Source: CAKSHC01 sp045631845 (lineage in GTDB: Bacteria; Bacillota; Clostridia; Oscillospirales; UMGS1783). Taken from it: a DNA stretch of 12,387 bases. The stretch is taken from assembly GCA_045631845.1 (NCBI GenBank), contig JAZQVM010000027.1, forward strand, positions 1-12,387. Reading direction: 5' to 3'. The translations under genes were made by a program, and so were the position numbers. The notes beneath the pieces were generated by a model, which saw only the letters and a program-made list of their open reading frames with translations, had not been told where the DNA came from and ran no database searches. Below, piece after piece: positions 1-6,570 of this stretch. Each line of letters opens with the position of its first letter. Position 1 is the stretch's first letter.

Positions 1-57
1 ATTAAAGAACCTGTAGTGGCTGCGCCGGCAGATCCCGGCATGGGCGGCATGTATTAA
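1..57 (+). CDS. groL: Chaperonin GroEL, C-terminal end (partial)
   Basis: Only the last 18 codons and the TAA stop are in the window. They read IKEPVVAAPADPGMGGMY. The Pro/Ala stretch followed by a Gly-Met-Gly-Gly-Met-Tyr tail is the typical end of bacterial 60-kDa chaperonin GroEL, the flexible tail that projects into the folding cavity. The gene starts outside the window, so length and other domains cannot be judged. A strong hairpin terminator follows directly, marking the end of the presumed groES-groEL operon. The identification rests on the tail alone, but few other proteins end this way. Confidence 0.85.
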   Translation: MKEPVVAAPADPGMGGMY

Positions 58-65
58 GAAAAGAG

Positions 66-96
66 AGTCCTGTGCCAAATCGGCACAGGACTTTTT
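66..96 (+). terminator. Rho-independent terminator of groL
   Basis: An 11-bp perfect stem (66-76 AGTCCTGTGCC with 82-92 GGCACAGGACT), a 5-nt loop and a T-run (92-96) lie 8 nt after the groL stop. It is a textbook intrinsic terminator. The next gene starts only 10 nt after its T-run. Confidence 0.93.
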
Positions 97-106
97 ATGA
101 GGATGT

Positions 107-589
107 ATGGAATATCAACTGATACGAAAGGCAATCAAACATATCTACATTCGTGTGCGTGACGGGCAGGTTATTGTAACGGCGCCGTATAGGGTCAGCC
201 GACAGACGGTTGATGCTTTTGTGGAATCAAAGGCTGACTGGATCGGCAAACATCAGCGGCAATCCGTGGTGCAGCCCGATGCCGAGCGGGTTTTGGCGTT
301 AATGGACTCTTATTTTGAGAAATGGGAGTCTTTTCTCGGCGTGCAAACCACGGAGCGGCGGGTGCGTAAAATGAAGACTCGCTGGGGGAGTTGCAATGTA
401 AAAGAGCGGCGGATATGGCTGAGCTCCTATCTTGGTGCCTACCCCGAAGAGTGTTTGGAATATGTGATTGTGCATGAATTATGTCACCTGCTGGAGAGGG
501 GACATAACAAGAGATTTTATGCCTTGGTGGCTTCTTGTTTGCCGGATTGGAAAGAGCGCAGAGCCAAATTAAAAGAGGGACTCGATTAA
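107..589 (+). CDS. YgjP/DUF45-type zinc metallopeptidase-like protein (short form)
   Basis: This 160-residue protein matches the YgjP-like (DUF45, SprT/wss-related) metallopeptidase family. The family signature MKTRWGSC is at residues 89-96. The zinc-binding helix HELCH is at 123-127, giving H123, H127 and catalytic E124. A downstream RGHNKRF has H133 as likely third ligand, and a C-terminal Trp/Lys/Arg-rich tail completes the family pattern. The substrate is unknown; no signal peptide or membrane segment is visible, so it is probably cytoplasmic. Family members as I recall them are usually around 220-240 residues; this one is short at the N-terminus. The start at 107 has GAGG (99-102) only 4 nt upstream. 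No promoter fits between the groL terminator and this start, so transcription probably comes from read-through or from within groL. The stop codon lies in the next terminator hairpin. Confidence 0.85.
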   Translation: MEYQLIRKAIKHIYIRVRDGQVIVTAPYRVSRQTVDAFVESKADWIGKHQRQSVVQPDAERVLALMDSYFEKWESFLGVQTTERRVRKMKTRWGSCNVKERRIWLSSYLGAYPEECLEYVIVHELCHLLERGHNKRFYALVASCLPDWKERRAKLKEGLD

Positions 590-598
590 GTCCCTCTT
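573..598. terminator. Bidirectional terminator between the metallopeptidase and cupin genes
   Basis: A 10-bp perfect stem (573-582 AAGAGGGACT with 589-598 AGTCCCTCTT) and a 6-nt loop. The TAA of the metallopeptidase (587-589) lies in the loop and stem base. On the minus strand the hairpin is followed by a T-rich tract, so it terminates the cupin gene well. On the plus strand the tail (TGCGTTATTT) is weaker. Confidence 0.82.
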
Positions 599-601
599 GC
601 G

Positions 602-952
602 TTATTTGTTGGTAACGATGGTGGCCAAGATGCGAAGCACCTGACCGGTATTGTTCTTGACGGCATGGAACTCGCCGTCATAGCACATGGCGCAATCGCC
701 TTTGGTGATGGTGCGGATGACGCCGTTGTCGTTAAGTTCGCCGCTGCCCTCGAGGACATAATAGATTTCGCTTTCGCCGTTGTGGGTATGTTCACCGACC
801 GAGCAACCGGGGTTGAGTACCATTTCAGCATACATGCGGTAATGAGCAGGCAAGCCTTTGGCGGGCTTGAATCCTTCGAGAACGGTATTACCTTCGCCAC
901 CCTTGAGGTTCTGGCGCAGTTCAAAGTCTTTTTCTTTTGCGGTAAAAAACAT
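602..952 (-). CDS. Small single-domain cupin protein
   Basis: This 116-residue protein is one conserved cupin beta-barrel. Cupin motif 1 spans about residues 49-70, with H55, H57 and E62 as metal ligands and the closing Gly of the motif. Motif 2 spans about 86-100 (GDCAMC, then GEFHAVKN), with H96 as fourth ligand; the usual Pro of the motif is a Tyr. It probably binds a divalent metal and a small ligand in the cytoplasm; sequence alone does not give the substrate or reaction. The start at 952 was chosen because a strong extended -10 promoter (984-989) overlaps the upstream in-frame ATG at 985, so that ATG cannot be in the message. AAAGGA sits 11 nt before the chosen ATG, a long spacing. It is a single-gene unit, divergent from the glycosylase gene and closed by a shared hairpin. 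Confidence 0.88.
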   Translation of the reverse strand: MFFTAKEKDFELRQNLKGGEGNTVLEGFKPAKGLPAHYRMYAEMVLNPGCSVGEHTHNGESEIYYVLEGSGELNDNGVIRTITKGDCAMCYDGEFHAVKNNTGQVLRILATIVTNK

Positions 953-983
953 AACAGGAAAATTCCTTTCTTTTTTTTTCTTC

Positions 984-1011
984 ATTATACCACATTTTTT
1001 GCGTCTGTGAA
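984..1011 (-). promoter_or_regulatory. Sigma-A type promoter of the cupin gene
   Basis: Read on the minus strand: -35 TTCACA (1006-1011), a 16-nt spacer, then extended -10 TGGTATAAT with the TATAAT hexamer at 984-989. The start of transcription should fall near 977. The leader is A-rich (a run of nine A at 971-979). Confidence 0.78.
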
Positions 1012-1058
1012 TAGCAAAATTAAATTTTTTATTGTATACTTGTAGTTGAGGTGATACG

Positions 1059-1544
1059 ATGCGCTTACAACACACGATACCGCCGCTGTATGATGAGCGG
1101 TCACGAGTTTTGATATTGGGCTCCTTCCCGTCGGTGAAATCGAGAGAGATGGGCTTCTTTTACGGGCATCCGCAAAATCGGTACTGGCGGGTGTTGGCTT
1201 CGTTATGGGGTGAGCCGGTGCCTCAGACGGTTGAGGAGAAGCGAGCTTTTTTGCTTGCGCACCGTATTGCGGCGTGGGATGTGATTGCCGATTGTGAGAT
1301 TACCGGATCGAGCGATGCCAGTATACGCAACGCCATACCCAATGACCTATCGGAAATTTTTTCGGTTGCCGATATACGGGCGGTGTTTGTTAATGGAGCG
1401 ACAGCGGCCAAATTATATCGAAAGCACATGAAGCAATATCCCGAATGTGTAGTTCTGCCATCAACATCGCCGGCCAATGCGGCATGGGGCTTGGAGCGAT
1501 TGTGTGAAGTTTGGAAAACGGTAAAGGAAAAGACGGAGGACTGA
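1059..1544 (+). CDS. DNA-deoxyinosine (hypoxanthine) glycosylase, uracil-DNA glycosylase superfamily
   Basis: This 161-residue protein fits the family 6 (HDG) branch of the uracil-DNA glycosylase superfamily, which removes deaminated bases, chiefly hypoxanthine, in base-excision repair. Residues 17-25 read VLILGSFPS, the superfamily motif 1 strand and loop. GHPQNRYW at 36-43 contains the Asn (N40) typical of this family, and AWDV follows at 72-75. STSPAN at 135-140 is the motif 2 loop that contacts the minor groove. Length agrees with the roughly 160-170 residues of family members. The start at 1059 has a good ribosome site, GAGGTGAT (1048-1055). The gene stands alone between a divergent cupin and a convergent dfx. 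The TGA stop lies in the loop of the terminator. Exact base specificity is inferred from family, not visible. Confidence 0.88.
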   Translation: MRLQHTIPPLYDERSRVLILGSFPSVKSREMGFFYGHPQNRYWRVLASLWGEPVPQTVEEKRAFLLAHRIAAWDVIADCEITGSSDASIRNAIPNDLSEIFSVADIRAVFVNGATAAKLYRKHMKQYPECVVLPSTSPANAAWGLERLCEVWKTVKEKTED

Positions 1545-1555
1545 TCCTCCGTCTT
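1530..1555. terminator. Bidirectional terminator between glycosylase gene and dfx
   Basis: An 11-bp perfect stem (1530-1540 AAGACGGAGGA with 1545-1555 TCCTCCGTCTT) with a 4-nt loop CTGA that contains the glycosylase stop codon. The minus strand continues TTTCCTTT after the stem, serving dfx; the plus strand continues ATTTAT. Confidence 0.85.
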
Positions 1556-1560
1556 ATTTA

Positions 1561-1932
1561 TCATTCGGCAGACCACAGGCCGTGGAGATTGCAATAGGCG
1601 TAAACCTTCTTTACGGTATCACCCTTATCTATGGCAAAGGTCACAACCGGTTCGCCATCGGCTTTCAGATGTTTGATCTGCGTGCCTTGCTCGGTTTCCA
1701 GCGCTACCCAGTTGATGAGATGCTCAACCGTCATAGGGTGGGTTACACTGCCGACATTGACGGTGACTTTATCGCCTTGTACCTGATAGACAGGCACGTG
1801 TTTTTCGGTAGCGGCATCGACGGTGTCGGGTTCAATTTTGTGCATTTTCTCGCCGCAGCAGATGACGGGGACACCTTTGTTTTGAACAAATGTGATGATG
1901 TTTCCGCAATGTTTACAAACGTAGAATTCCAT
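1561..1932 (-). CDS. dfx: Desulfoferrodoxin (2Fe-superoxide reductase)
   Basis: This 123-residue protein reduces superoxide to hydrogen peroxide without making oxygen, a defence typical of anaerobes. The N-terminal desulforedoxin domain has C6, C9 and the Cys pair C25-C26, which hold the rubredoxin-type Fe (centre I). The C-terminal superoxide reductase domain carries the square-pyramidal Fe ligands H45 (in EKHVP, with the second-shell Glu-Lys before it), H65 (in HPM), H71, C114 and H117 (in CNLHG). Length equals the usual 2Fe class, about 125 residues. The start at 1932 has GGAGGT 6 nt upstream. The gene diverges from a Crp/Fnr regulator. A dyad at -41.5 from its predicted transcription start suggests it is activated by that regulator. 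Confidence 0.97.
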   Translation of the reverse strand: MEFYVCKHCGNIITFVQNKGVPVICCGEKMHKIEPDTVDAATEKHVPVYQVQGDKVTVNVGSVTHPMTVEHLINWVALETEQGTQIKHLKADGEPVVTFAIDKGDTVKKVYAYCNLHGLWSAE

Positions 1933-1966
1933 GAGAATACCTCCGAAAATTATTTTTATTTACATC

Positions 1967-1995
1967 TTGATTATACCCGTAAAATGCGATAAAAT
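1967..1995 (+). promoter_or_regulatory. Promoter of the Crp/Fnr-family gene
   Basis: -35 TTGATT (1967-1972), a 17-nt spacer and -10 TAAAAT (1990-1995). The predicted start is near 2002, inside the dyad at 1997-2012. The -35 overlaps the -10 of the divergent dfx promoter, so polymerases on the two promoters would compete. Confidence 0.7.
1970..1975 (-). promoter_or_regulatory. -10 box of dfx; no matching -35
   Basis: Minus-strand TATAAT. With standard spacing the transcription start falls at 1963. At the -35 position (about 1993-1998) the minus strand reads CATATT, a poor -35. The missing -35 is as expected for a promoter that depends on an activator bound at -41.5. Confidence 0.65.
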
Positions 1996-1996
1996 A

Positions 1997-2012
1997 TGTT
2001 GGAAATACAACA
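1997..2012. promoter_or_regulatory. Putative Crp/Fnr-type operator
   Basis: Perfect inverted repeat TGTTG-GAAATA-CAACA. The 5-6-5 layout is that of Crp-family sites (Crp itself: TGTGA-N6-TCACA). Its centre, 2004.5, is at -41.5 from the predicted dfx start, the class II activator position, and covers about -5 to +11 of the regulator's promoter. Binding by the adjacent regulator is inferred. Confidence 0.62.
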
Positions 2013-2026
2013 AATGAGGGAAAAAT

Positions 2027-2698
2027 ATGAATTTAGTTCATCAATTGCAAAATTTCGAGTTATTTGCAGGTACGGATAACATTGAGCATATGCTGGGGTG
2101 CTTGCAGGCGAAGAGTCGGGAATATGAGGCAGACGAATATATCATGCAGATGGGGGAGATGCCGACAGCCATTGGCGTTGTTGTATCGGGAACGGTATGG
2201 ATGGTACGGGATGACTACCGCGGGGTGCGCAATATATTAGAAGTTTACCGAGAGGGAATGGTGTTTGGGGAAAGTGCCGTTTTCCATAAACAAGTACCGT
2301 TTGAGATAGGTTACATGGCGGGGGAGAAGACCGTTGTAGTGTTTTTGGCCGGATGGCGCATATCCAGTCCATGTGCTAAGGTGTGTTCATGCCATCAACA
2401 TTTGATTGAGAATTTACTAACAGTGTTGGCCAATAAAAACATGGGGCTAACGCGTAAGATTGAACATTTATCTTGTCGCACAACAAGGGAGAAATTATTG
2501 TCCTATTTAAGTGAACAGGCGCATTTGGCAGGGACTCGTATCTTTACCATACCTTTTGATCGGCAGGAGTTGGCCGATTACCTGTCAGTGGATCGGTCGG
2601 CGATGTCGGCGGAGTTATCACGCATGAAAAAGGACGGATTGATTGATTTTGACCGAAGCACATTTAAGATAAAGTTTGGGAAAGACTATATACATTAA
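2027..2698 (+). CDS. Crp/Fnr-family transcriptional regulator
   Basis: A 223-residue protein of usual Crp/Fnr length. Residues about 10-135 form the cyclic-nucleotide-binding-like sensor beta-roll, with the GMVFGESAVF segment at 77-86 matching the conserved roll region, followed by the long dimerisation helix. Residues about 150-220 are the winged helix-turn-helix, with DRQELADYLSVDRSAMSAEL (178-197) as the HTH and DRSAMSAELSRM as recognition helix. Cysteines C116, C120 and C122, with H123 and H125, cluster just before the dimerisation helix; together with C25 or C150 they could hold a redox or metal centre, but the N-terminal Fnr cysteine pattern is absent. The effector is unknown. Likely targets are dfx and itself through the dyad upstream. 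The start at 2027 has GAGGG 6 nt before it. A strong terminator follows. Confidence 0.9.
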   Translation: MNLVHQLQNFELFAGTDNIEHMLGCLQAKSREYEADEYIMQMGEMPTAIGVVVSGTVWMVRDDYRGVRNILEVYREGMVFGESAVFHKQVPFEIGYMAGEKTVVVFLAGWRISSPCAKVCSCHQHLIENLLTVLANKNMGLTRKIEHLSCRTTREKLLSYLSEQAHLAGTRIFTIPFDRQELADYLSVDRSAMSAELSRMKKDGLIDFDRSTFKIKFGKDYIH

Positions 2699-2706
2699 GG
2701 GATAGT

Positions 2707-2743
2707 AAAAAGAGGACTCAGTACAATGCTGAGTCCTCTTTTT
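2707..2743 (+). terminator. Terminator of the Crp/Fnr-family gene
   Basis: A 15-bp perfect stem (2707-2721 with 2729-2743), a 7-nt loop and a T-run forming the 3' arm end. It begins 8 nt after the stop. It also has an A-run on the 5' side, so it could act in both directions. Confidence 0.92.
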
Positions 2744-2760
2744 GTTCACAAAAAAATCAT

Positions 2761-2789
2761 TTGATATTATGAGATAAAAGGACTATAAT
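2761..2789 (+). promoter_or_regulatory. Promoter of the ABC exporter operon
   Basis: -35 TTGATA (2761-2766), a 17-nt spacer and a perfect -10 TATAAT (2784-2789). The start of transcription is expected near 2796, giving a short leader of about 20 nt before the first gene. Confidence 0.85.
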
Positions 2790-2816
2790 GTATATATTAA
2801 GCATAGAAAGGGTGGC

Positions 2817-4568
2817 ATGATGTATAAGCGATTGCTTGCCTGTGTAAGAGAGTACAAGAAGCCGACATTTATTACCTTTGCCTTAATGGTGATCGAGGTG
2901 GGGATTGAGGTTGCGATTCCGTTTATTACGGCCAACTTAGTTAACAGCATCAAGGCCAATGCGCCGATTAAGGATGTTGTGGTGACGGGTTTAATTTTGG
3001 TGGGAATGGCATTGATCTCGCTGACCTGCGGCGGGCTTGGTGGATACACCTGCTCCAAGGCGGCGGCAGGATTTGCCAAGAATGTACGCGGGGACATGTT
3101 CCACAAGATTCAGACATACAGTTTTGAAAACATTGATAAGTTTTCTTCGGCATCGTTGGTGACTCGTCTGACGACCGATATTCAGCATGTGCAGATGTCT
3201 TACATGATGGTGATTCGCACGGCGATTCGTTCGCCTTTGATGTTGGTGTTTGCGGTGGTAATGGCCTTTATTATGGGGGGCTGGTTGGCGGCTACCTTTA
3301 TCGTGGTGGTGCCGGTTTTGGTGATGGGTTTGTTGCTCATTGCCAAGTTTGCCATGCCGGCTTTTCGTGCCGTTTTTAAGAAGTATGACCGGCTCAATGA
3401 GTCCATCGAAGAAAATGTGCGCGGGATGCGTGTGGTGAAGGGTTTTTCTCGTGAGGAATATGAGAAAAAGAAATTTGCGAAGGCGTCCGATAATATTCGC
3501 AAGGATTTCACCAAGGCTGAGCGTATCGTAGCGCTGAACACGCCGCTGATGCAGATTTGCATGTATTTTAACATGGTATTTGTGCTGCTGGTCGGCTCCC
3601 GTTTGGTGATTCAAGGCGGTGGGCAGAATATTGATGTCGGGCAGATTTCGGCCATGCTCACCTATGGTGTACAGATTTTGATGAGCCTGATGATGCTTTC
3701 GATGATCTATGTTATGCTGACCATGTCGGCCGAATCGATCAAACGTATCGGAGAGATCCTTTCCGAGGAATCGACGCTGGAAAATTCCGAAAATCCGATT
3801 CTTTCGGTTGTTGACGGTTCGATTGATTTTGAGAATGTACGCTTCAAATATTCGGCAAAGGCCAAGCGGTTTGCCTTGGAAGATGTGGACTTGCATATCC
3901 GCTCGGGCATGACGGTTGGTATTTTAGGCGGTACGGGTTCGAGTAAATCGACCTTGGTGCAATTGATTCCCCGTTTGTATGATGTGACCGAGGGTGTAGT
4001 CAAGGTCGGCGGGATAGATGTGCGGCAATATGATATTAAGGTTTTGCGGGATGCGGTTTCCATGGTATTGCAAAAGAACCTGCTTTTCTCCGGTACCATT
4101 AAGGAGAATTTGCGGTGGGGTAATGAAAATGCAACCGATGAGGAAATGATTGAGGCTTGCCGTTTGGCGCAGGCGGATGATTTTATCCGTTCCTTCCCCG
4201 ATGGGTATGACACTCATATTGAGCAGGGGGGCGCCAATGTGTCGGGCGGACAGAAGCAACGCTTATGTATTGCACGGGCATTGCTCAAGAAGCCGAAGAT
4301 TTTGATTCTGGACGACTCGACCAGTGCCGTTGATACCAAGACCGACGCCTTGATTCGGGCTGGATTTAAGGAGTATATTCCCGATACCACTAAGATTATT
4401 ATTGCTCAGCGAGTGGCGTCAGTGCAGGATGCCGACTTGATTTTGGTGATGGACAATGGGACAATTGTAGCGTCGGGTAAGCATGATGAGTTGCTGGCCA
4501 ATAGTGAAATCTATCGGGAAGTGTATGAGCAGCAGACCAACGGAGGTGACGGCCATGATGAAGAGTAA
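2817..4568 (+). CDS. ABC exporter half-transporter with degenerate ATP site (heterodimer subunit 1)
   Basis: This 583-residue protein has an N-terminal six-helix type IV exporter membrane domain (about 15-310) and a C-terminal nucleotide-binding domain (about 335-575). Walker A is GGTGSSKST (371-379), Q-loop Q419, signature VSGGQ (475-479) and D-loop SAVD. Two catalytic positions are altered: the Walker B ends LILDD, with D500 in place of the catalytic Glu, and the switch His is Q531 (IIIAQR). This pattern matches the TM287/BmrC-type subunit of heterodimeric exporters, whose own Walker motifs form the non-hydrolysing site. The substrate, a drug, lipid or peptide, cannot be told from sequence. 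A second ATG at 2820 is an equally good start; AAAGGGTGG precedes both. The 3' end overlaps the partner gene by 14 nt. Confidence 0.93.
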   Translation: MMYKRLLACVREYKKPTFITFALMVIEVGIEVAIPFITANLVNSIKANAPIKDVVVTGLILVGMALISLTCGGLGGYTCSKAAAGFAKNVRGDMFHKIQTYSFENIDKFSSASLVTRLTTDIQHVQMSYMMVIRTAIRSPLMLVFAVVMAFIMGGWLAATFIVVVPVLVMGLLLIAKFAMPAFRAVFKKYDRLNESIEENVRGMRVVKGFSREEYEKKKFAKASDNIRKDFTKAERIVALNTPLMQICMYFNMVFVLLVGSRLVIQGGGQNIDVGQISAMLTYGVQILMSLMMLSMIYVMLTMSAESIKRIGEILSEESTLENSENPILSVVDGSIDFENVRFKYSAKAKRFALEDVDLHIRSGMTVGILGGTGSSKSTLVQLIPRLYDVTEGVVKVGGIDVRQYDIKVLRDAVSMVLQKNLLFSGTIKENLRWGNENATDEEMIEACRLAQADDFIRSFPDGYDTHIEQGGANVSGGQKQRLCIARALLKKPKILILDDSTSAVDTKTDALIRAGFKEYIPDTTKIIIAQRVASVQDADLILVMDNGTIVASGKHDELLANSEIYREVYEQQTNGGDGHDEE

Positions 4569-6477
4569 AATGCCGCCGAGAGGCGCAGGGCGTCCGGCTC
4601 CGGCCAAGGGTACGATGGGGCGTACTTTGAAAATGCTGATGAAGTCCTATCCCGTGCTGTTTCCGTTAGCCATCGTTTGTATTATCTTTTCGGCCATTAC
4701 GGCGGCGATACCGGCCACCTTTACCCAGCGTGTCATTGCCATTATTGAGCAGTGGTATGTCAGTCGGGACTGGGCGGCGGCTTCCAAAGAAATATTGCCG
4801 CTGATTGCGATATTGATTACCTTGTATAGCATCTCGATTGTGTGTGTAACCGTACAATCGCAGTTGATGGCCTACATGACGCAAGGATTTTTGAGTAAGA
4901 TGCGTTGTGCCATGTTTGAGGGGATGCAGAATCTGCCTATCAAGTTCTTTGATACCAACAAGCACGGCGATATCATGAGCTACTACACCAATGACATTGA
5001 TACCCTTCGGCAGTTGGTTTCTCAGTCCATCCCTTCGCTGTTACAGGCGAGCGTGGTGGTGATCAGCGTCTTTTCCATCATGCTTTATTATAGCGTATGG
5101 ATGACATTGTTAATGCTGGTTGGCGTGGTGGCTATGACGATGGTTGCCCGTAAGGTTGGCGGTGGTTCGGCCAAGTATTTTATCCGGCAACAACGCTCTA
5201 CCGGTATGATGGAGGGGTATATCCAAGAGATGATGAATGGGCAGAAGGTGGTTAAGGTCTTCTGTCGGGAAAAGCAGAGCAGTGCCGATTTTGATCGGTT
5301 AAATCACTCTCTGTATGAGGATAGTTTACGGGCTCATTCGTATGCCAATATGCTTGCTCCGATTATCATGAATTTGGGCAACATCATGTATGTGATTATT
5401 GCCATTGCCGGTGGATTGTTCCTGTTGACCGGTGCATCCAACTTCAGTATTTCGGGTATGCCGTTCCAGATCAGTATTATTGTTCCGTTTTTGAATATGA
5501 CCAAGCAGTTTACCGGAAATATCAACCAAGTTTCTCAGCAGATCAACCATATTGCCATGGGTATGGCGGGCGCTTCCCGTGTCTTTGCCTTGATGGATCA
5601 GCCGGCGGAAACCGATGAAGGATATGTAACGCTGGTCAATGCCGCTGTGGATGAACAGGGGAACATTACCGAATCCAAGGAGCGCACGGGTGCCTGGGCG
5701 TGGCGCCATCCGCATCATGACGGCAGTGTGACCTATACGCTTTTGGCGGGTGATGTGGTGCTGGAGCATGTGGACTTCTCCTACGAAGAAGGAAAGCCGG
5801 TTCTGTATGATATCTCGGTATATGCCAAACCGGGACAAAAGGTGGCCTTTGTCGGTGCGACAGGTGCCGGTAAAACCACCATTACCAATTTGATCAATCG
5901 TTTTTATGATATTGAGGATGGAAAGATCCGTTATGACGGCATTAACATCAACAAAATCAAGAAAAATGATCTGCGTCGCAGTTTGGGTATTGTTTTGCAA
6001 GACACCAATCTGTTTACCGGTTCGGTGATGGAGAACATCCGATATGGCAGACTGGAGGCTACCGACGAGGAGTGTCGGCGGGCGGCCGCCCTTGTTGGTG
6101 CGGATGATTTTATCAGCCGTTTGCCTAACGGATACGATACCGAACTCACGAATAACGGCGCCAACCTTTCGCAGGGACAGCGGCAGATGATTGCCATTGC
6201 GCGGGCGGCGGTTGCCGATCCGCCGGTATTGATCATGGATGAGGCGACTTCGTCGATTGATACCCGTACCGAGTCGATCGTGGCGCGGGGTATGGATAAG
6301 TTGATGGAGGGGCGTACGGTGTTTGTGATTGCTCACCGTTTGTCTACCGTTATGGATTCCGATGTGATCATGGTATTGGATCACGGGCGGATTATTGAGC
6401 GGGGAAGTCACGCTGATTTGATTGCCGCTAAGGGCACATATCATCAATTATATACCGGAGCATTTGAGTTAGAATAA
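4555..6477 (+). CDS. ABC exporter half-transporter with catalytic ATP site (heterodimer subunit 2)
   Basis: This 640-residue partner has a basic, Pro/Gly/Ala-rich N-terminus (1-20), six membrane helices (about 33-325) and a nucleotide-binding domain (about 400-635). Walker A is GATGAGKTT (434-442), Q-loop Q482, Walker B LIMDE with catalytic E563 and switch H594. The signature is LSQGQ (538-542) rather than LSGGQ. In a heterodimer this variant signature faces the degenerate Walker A of subunit 1, while its intact Walker motifs pair with the VSGGQ of subunit 1 to make the working site. Residues about 355-400 form an inserted linker between the two domains, a feature I recall in clostridial homologues. 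The start at 4555 was chosen because GGAGGTGA (4542-4549) lies 5 nt upstream; an upstream in-frame ATG at 4483 lacks such a site and lies in the previous gene. Confidence 0.94.
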   Translation: MMKSKMPPRGAGRPAPAKGTMGRTLKMLMKSYPVLFPLAIVCIIFSAITAAIPATFTQRVIAIIEQWYVSRDWAAASKEILPLIAILITLYSISIVCVTVQSQLMAYMTQGFLSKMRCAMFEGMQNLPIKFFDTNKHGDIMSYYTNDIDTLRQLVSQSIPSLLQASVVVISVFSIMLYYSVWMTLLMLVGVVAMTMVARKVGGGSAKYFIRQQRSTGMMEGYIQEMMNGQKVVKVFCREKQSSADFDRLNHSLYEDSLRAHSYANMLAPIIMNLGNIMYVIIAIAGGLFLLTGASNFSISGMPFQISIIVPFLNMTKQFTGNINQVSQQINHIAMGMAGASRVFALMDQPAETDEGYVTLVNAAVDEQGNITESKERTGAWAWRHPHHDGSVTYTLLAGDVVLEHVDFSYEEGKPVLYDISVYAKPGQKVAFVGATGAGKTTITNLINRFYDIEDGKIRYDGININKIKKNDLRRSLGIVLQDTNLFTGSVMENIRYGRLEATDEECRRAAALVGADDFISRLPNGYDTELTNNGANLSQGQRQMIAIARAAVADPPVLIMDEATSSIDTRTESIVARGMDKLMEGRTVFVIAHRLSTVMDSDVIMVLDHGRIIERGSHADLIAAKGTYHQLYTGAFELE

Positions 6478-6478
6478 G

Positions 6479-6522
6479 AAATGCGGGATATTTGTCGAAA
6501 TAATGCAAATATCCCGCATTTT
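6479..6522 (+). terminator. Terminator of the ABC exporter operon
   Basis: A 16-bp perfect stem (6479-6494 with 6506-6521), an 11-nt loop and a short T-run (6519-6522). It starts 2 nt after the last stop codon and separates the exporter from the hydrogenase operon. Confidence 0.88.
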
Positions 6523-6537
6523 AATGCGTATTATCTA

Positions 6538-6566
6538 TTTACAAACTAGTAAAAATAATATATACT
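6538..6566 (+). promoter_or_regulatory. Main promoter of the hydrogenase operon
   Basis: -35 TTTACA (6538-6543), a 17-nt spacer and -10 TATACT (6561-6566). Start expected near 6573. The -35 box is part of a small dyad, TTTAC-AAACTA-GTAAA (6538-6553), which could be a regulator site. The leader to the first gene is about 80 nt. Confidence 0.75.
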
Positions 6567-6570
6567 AATG

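Noticed and set aside
967..980. T-run as a plus-strand terminator tail
   Set aside because: No hairpin precedes it; it is the A-rich leader of the cupin gene on the other strand.
1035..1040. TATACT as -10 box of the glycosylase gene
   Set aside because: No -35 at 16-18 nt (17-nt spacing gives TAGCAA) and no extended -10. A promoter must exist near here, but I cannot place it with confidence.
953..1075. Longer cupin reading frame starting at 1075 or at 987
   Set aside because: The strong extended -10 promoter of the gene (984-989) overlaps the ATG at 985-987, so these codons precede the expected transcription start, and the extra residues are low-complexity (Lys-rich).
2991..3896. 301-residue open frame on the minus strand within ABC subunit 1
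   Set aside because: Antisense shadow of a conserved gene; His/Arg/Gln-rich composition, no family match and no ribosome site.
4483..4554. 24-residue N-terminal extension of ABC subunit 2
   Set aside because: It lies inside the end of subunit 1, has no ribosome site, and the ATG at 4555 has an ideal one 5 nt upstream.
5326..6447. 373-residue open frame on the minus strand within ABC subunit 2
   Set aside because: Same reason: antisense shadow with biased composition, opposite a fully conserved coding region.
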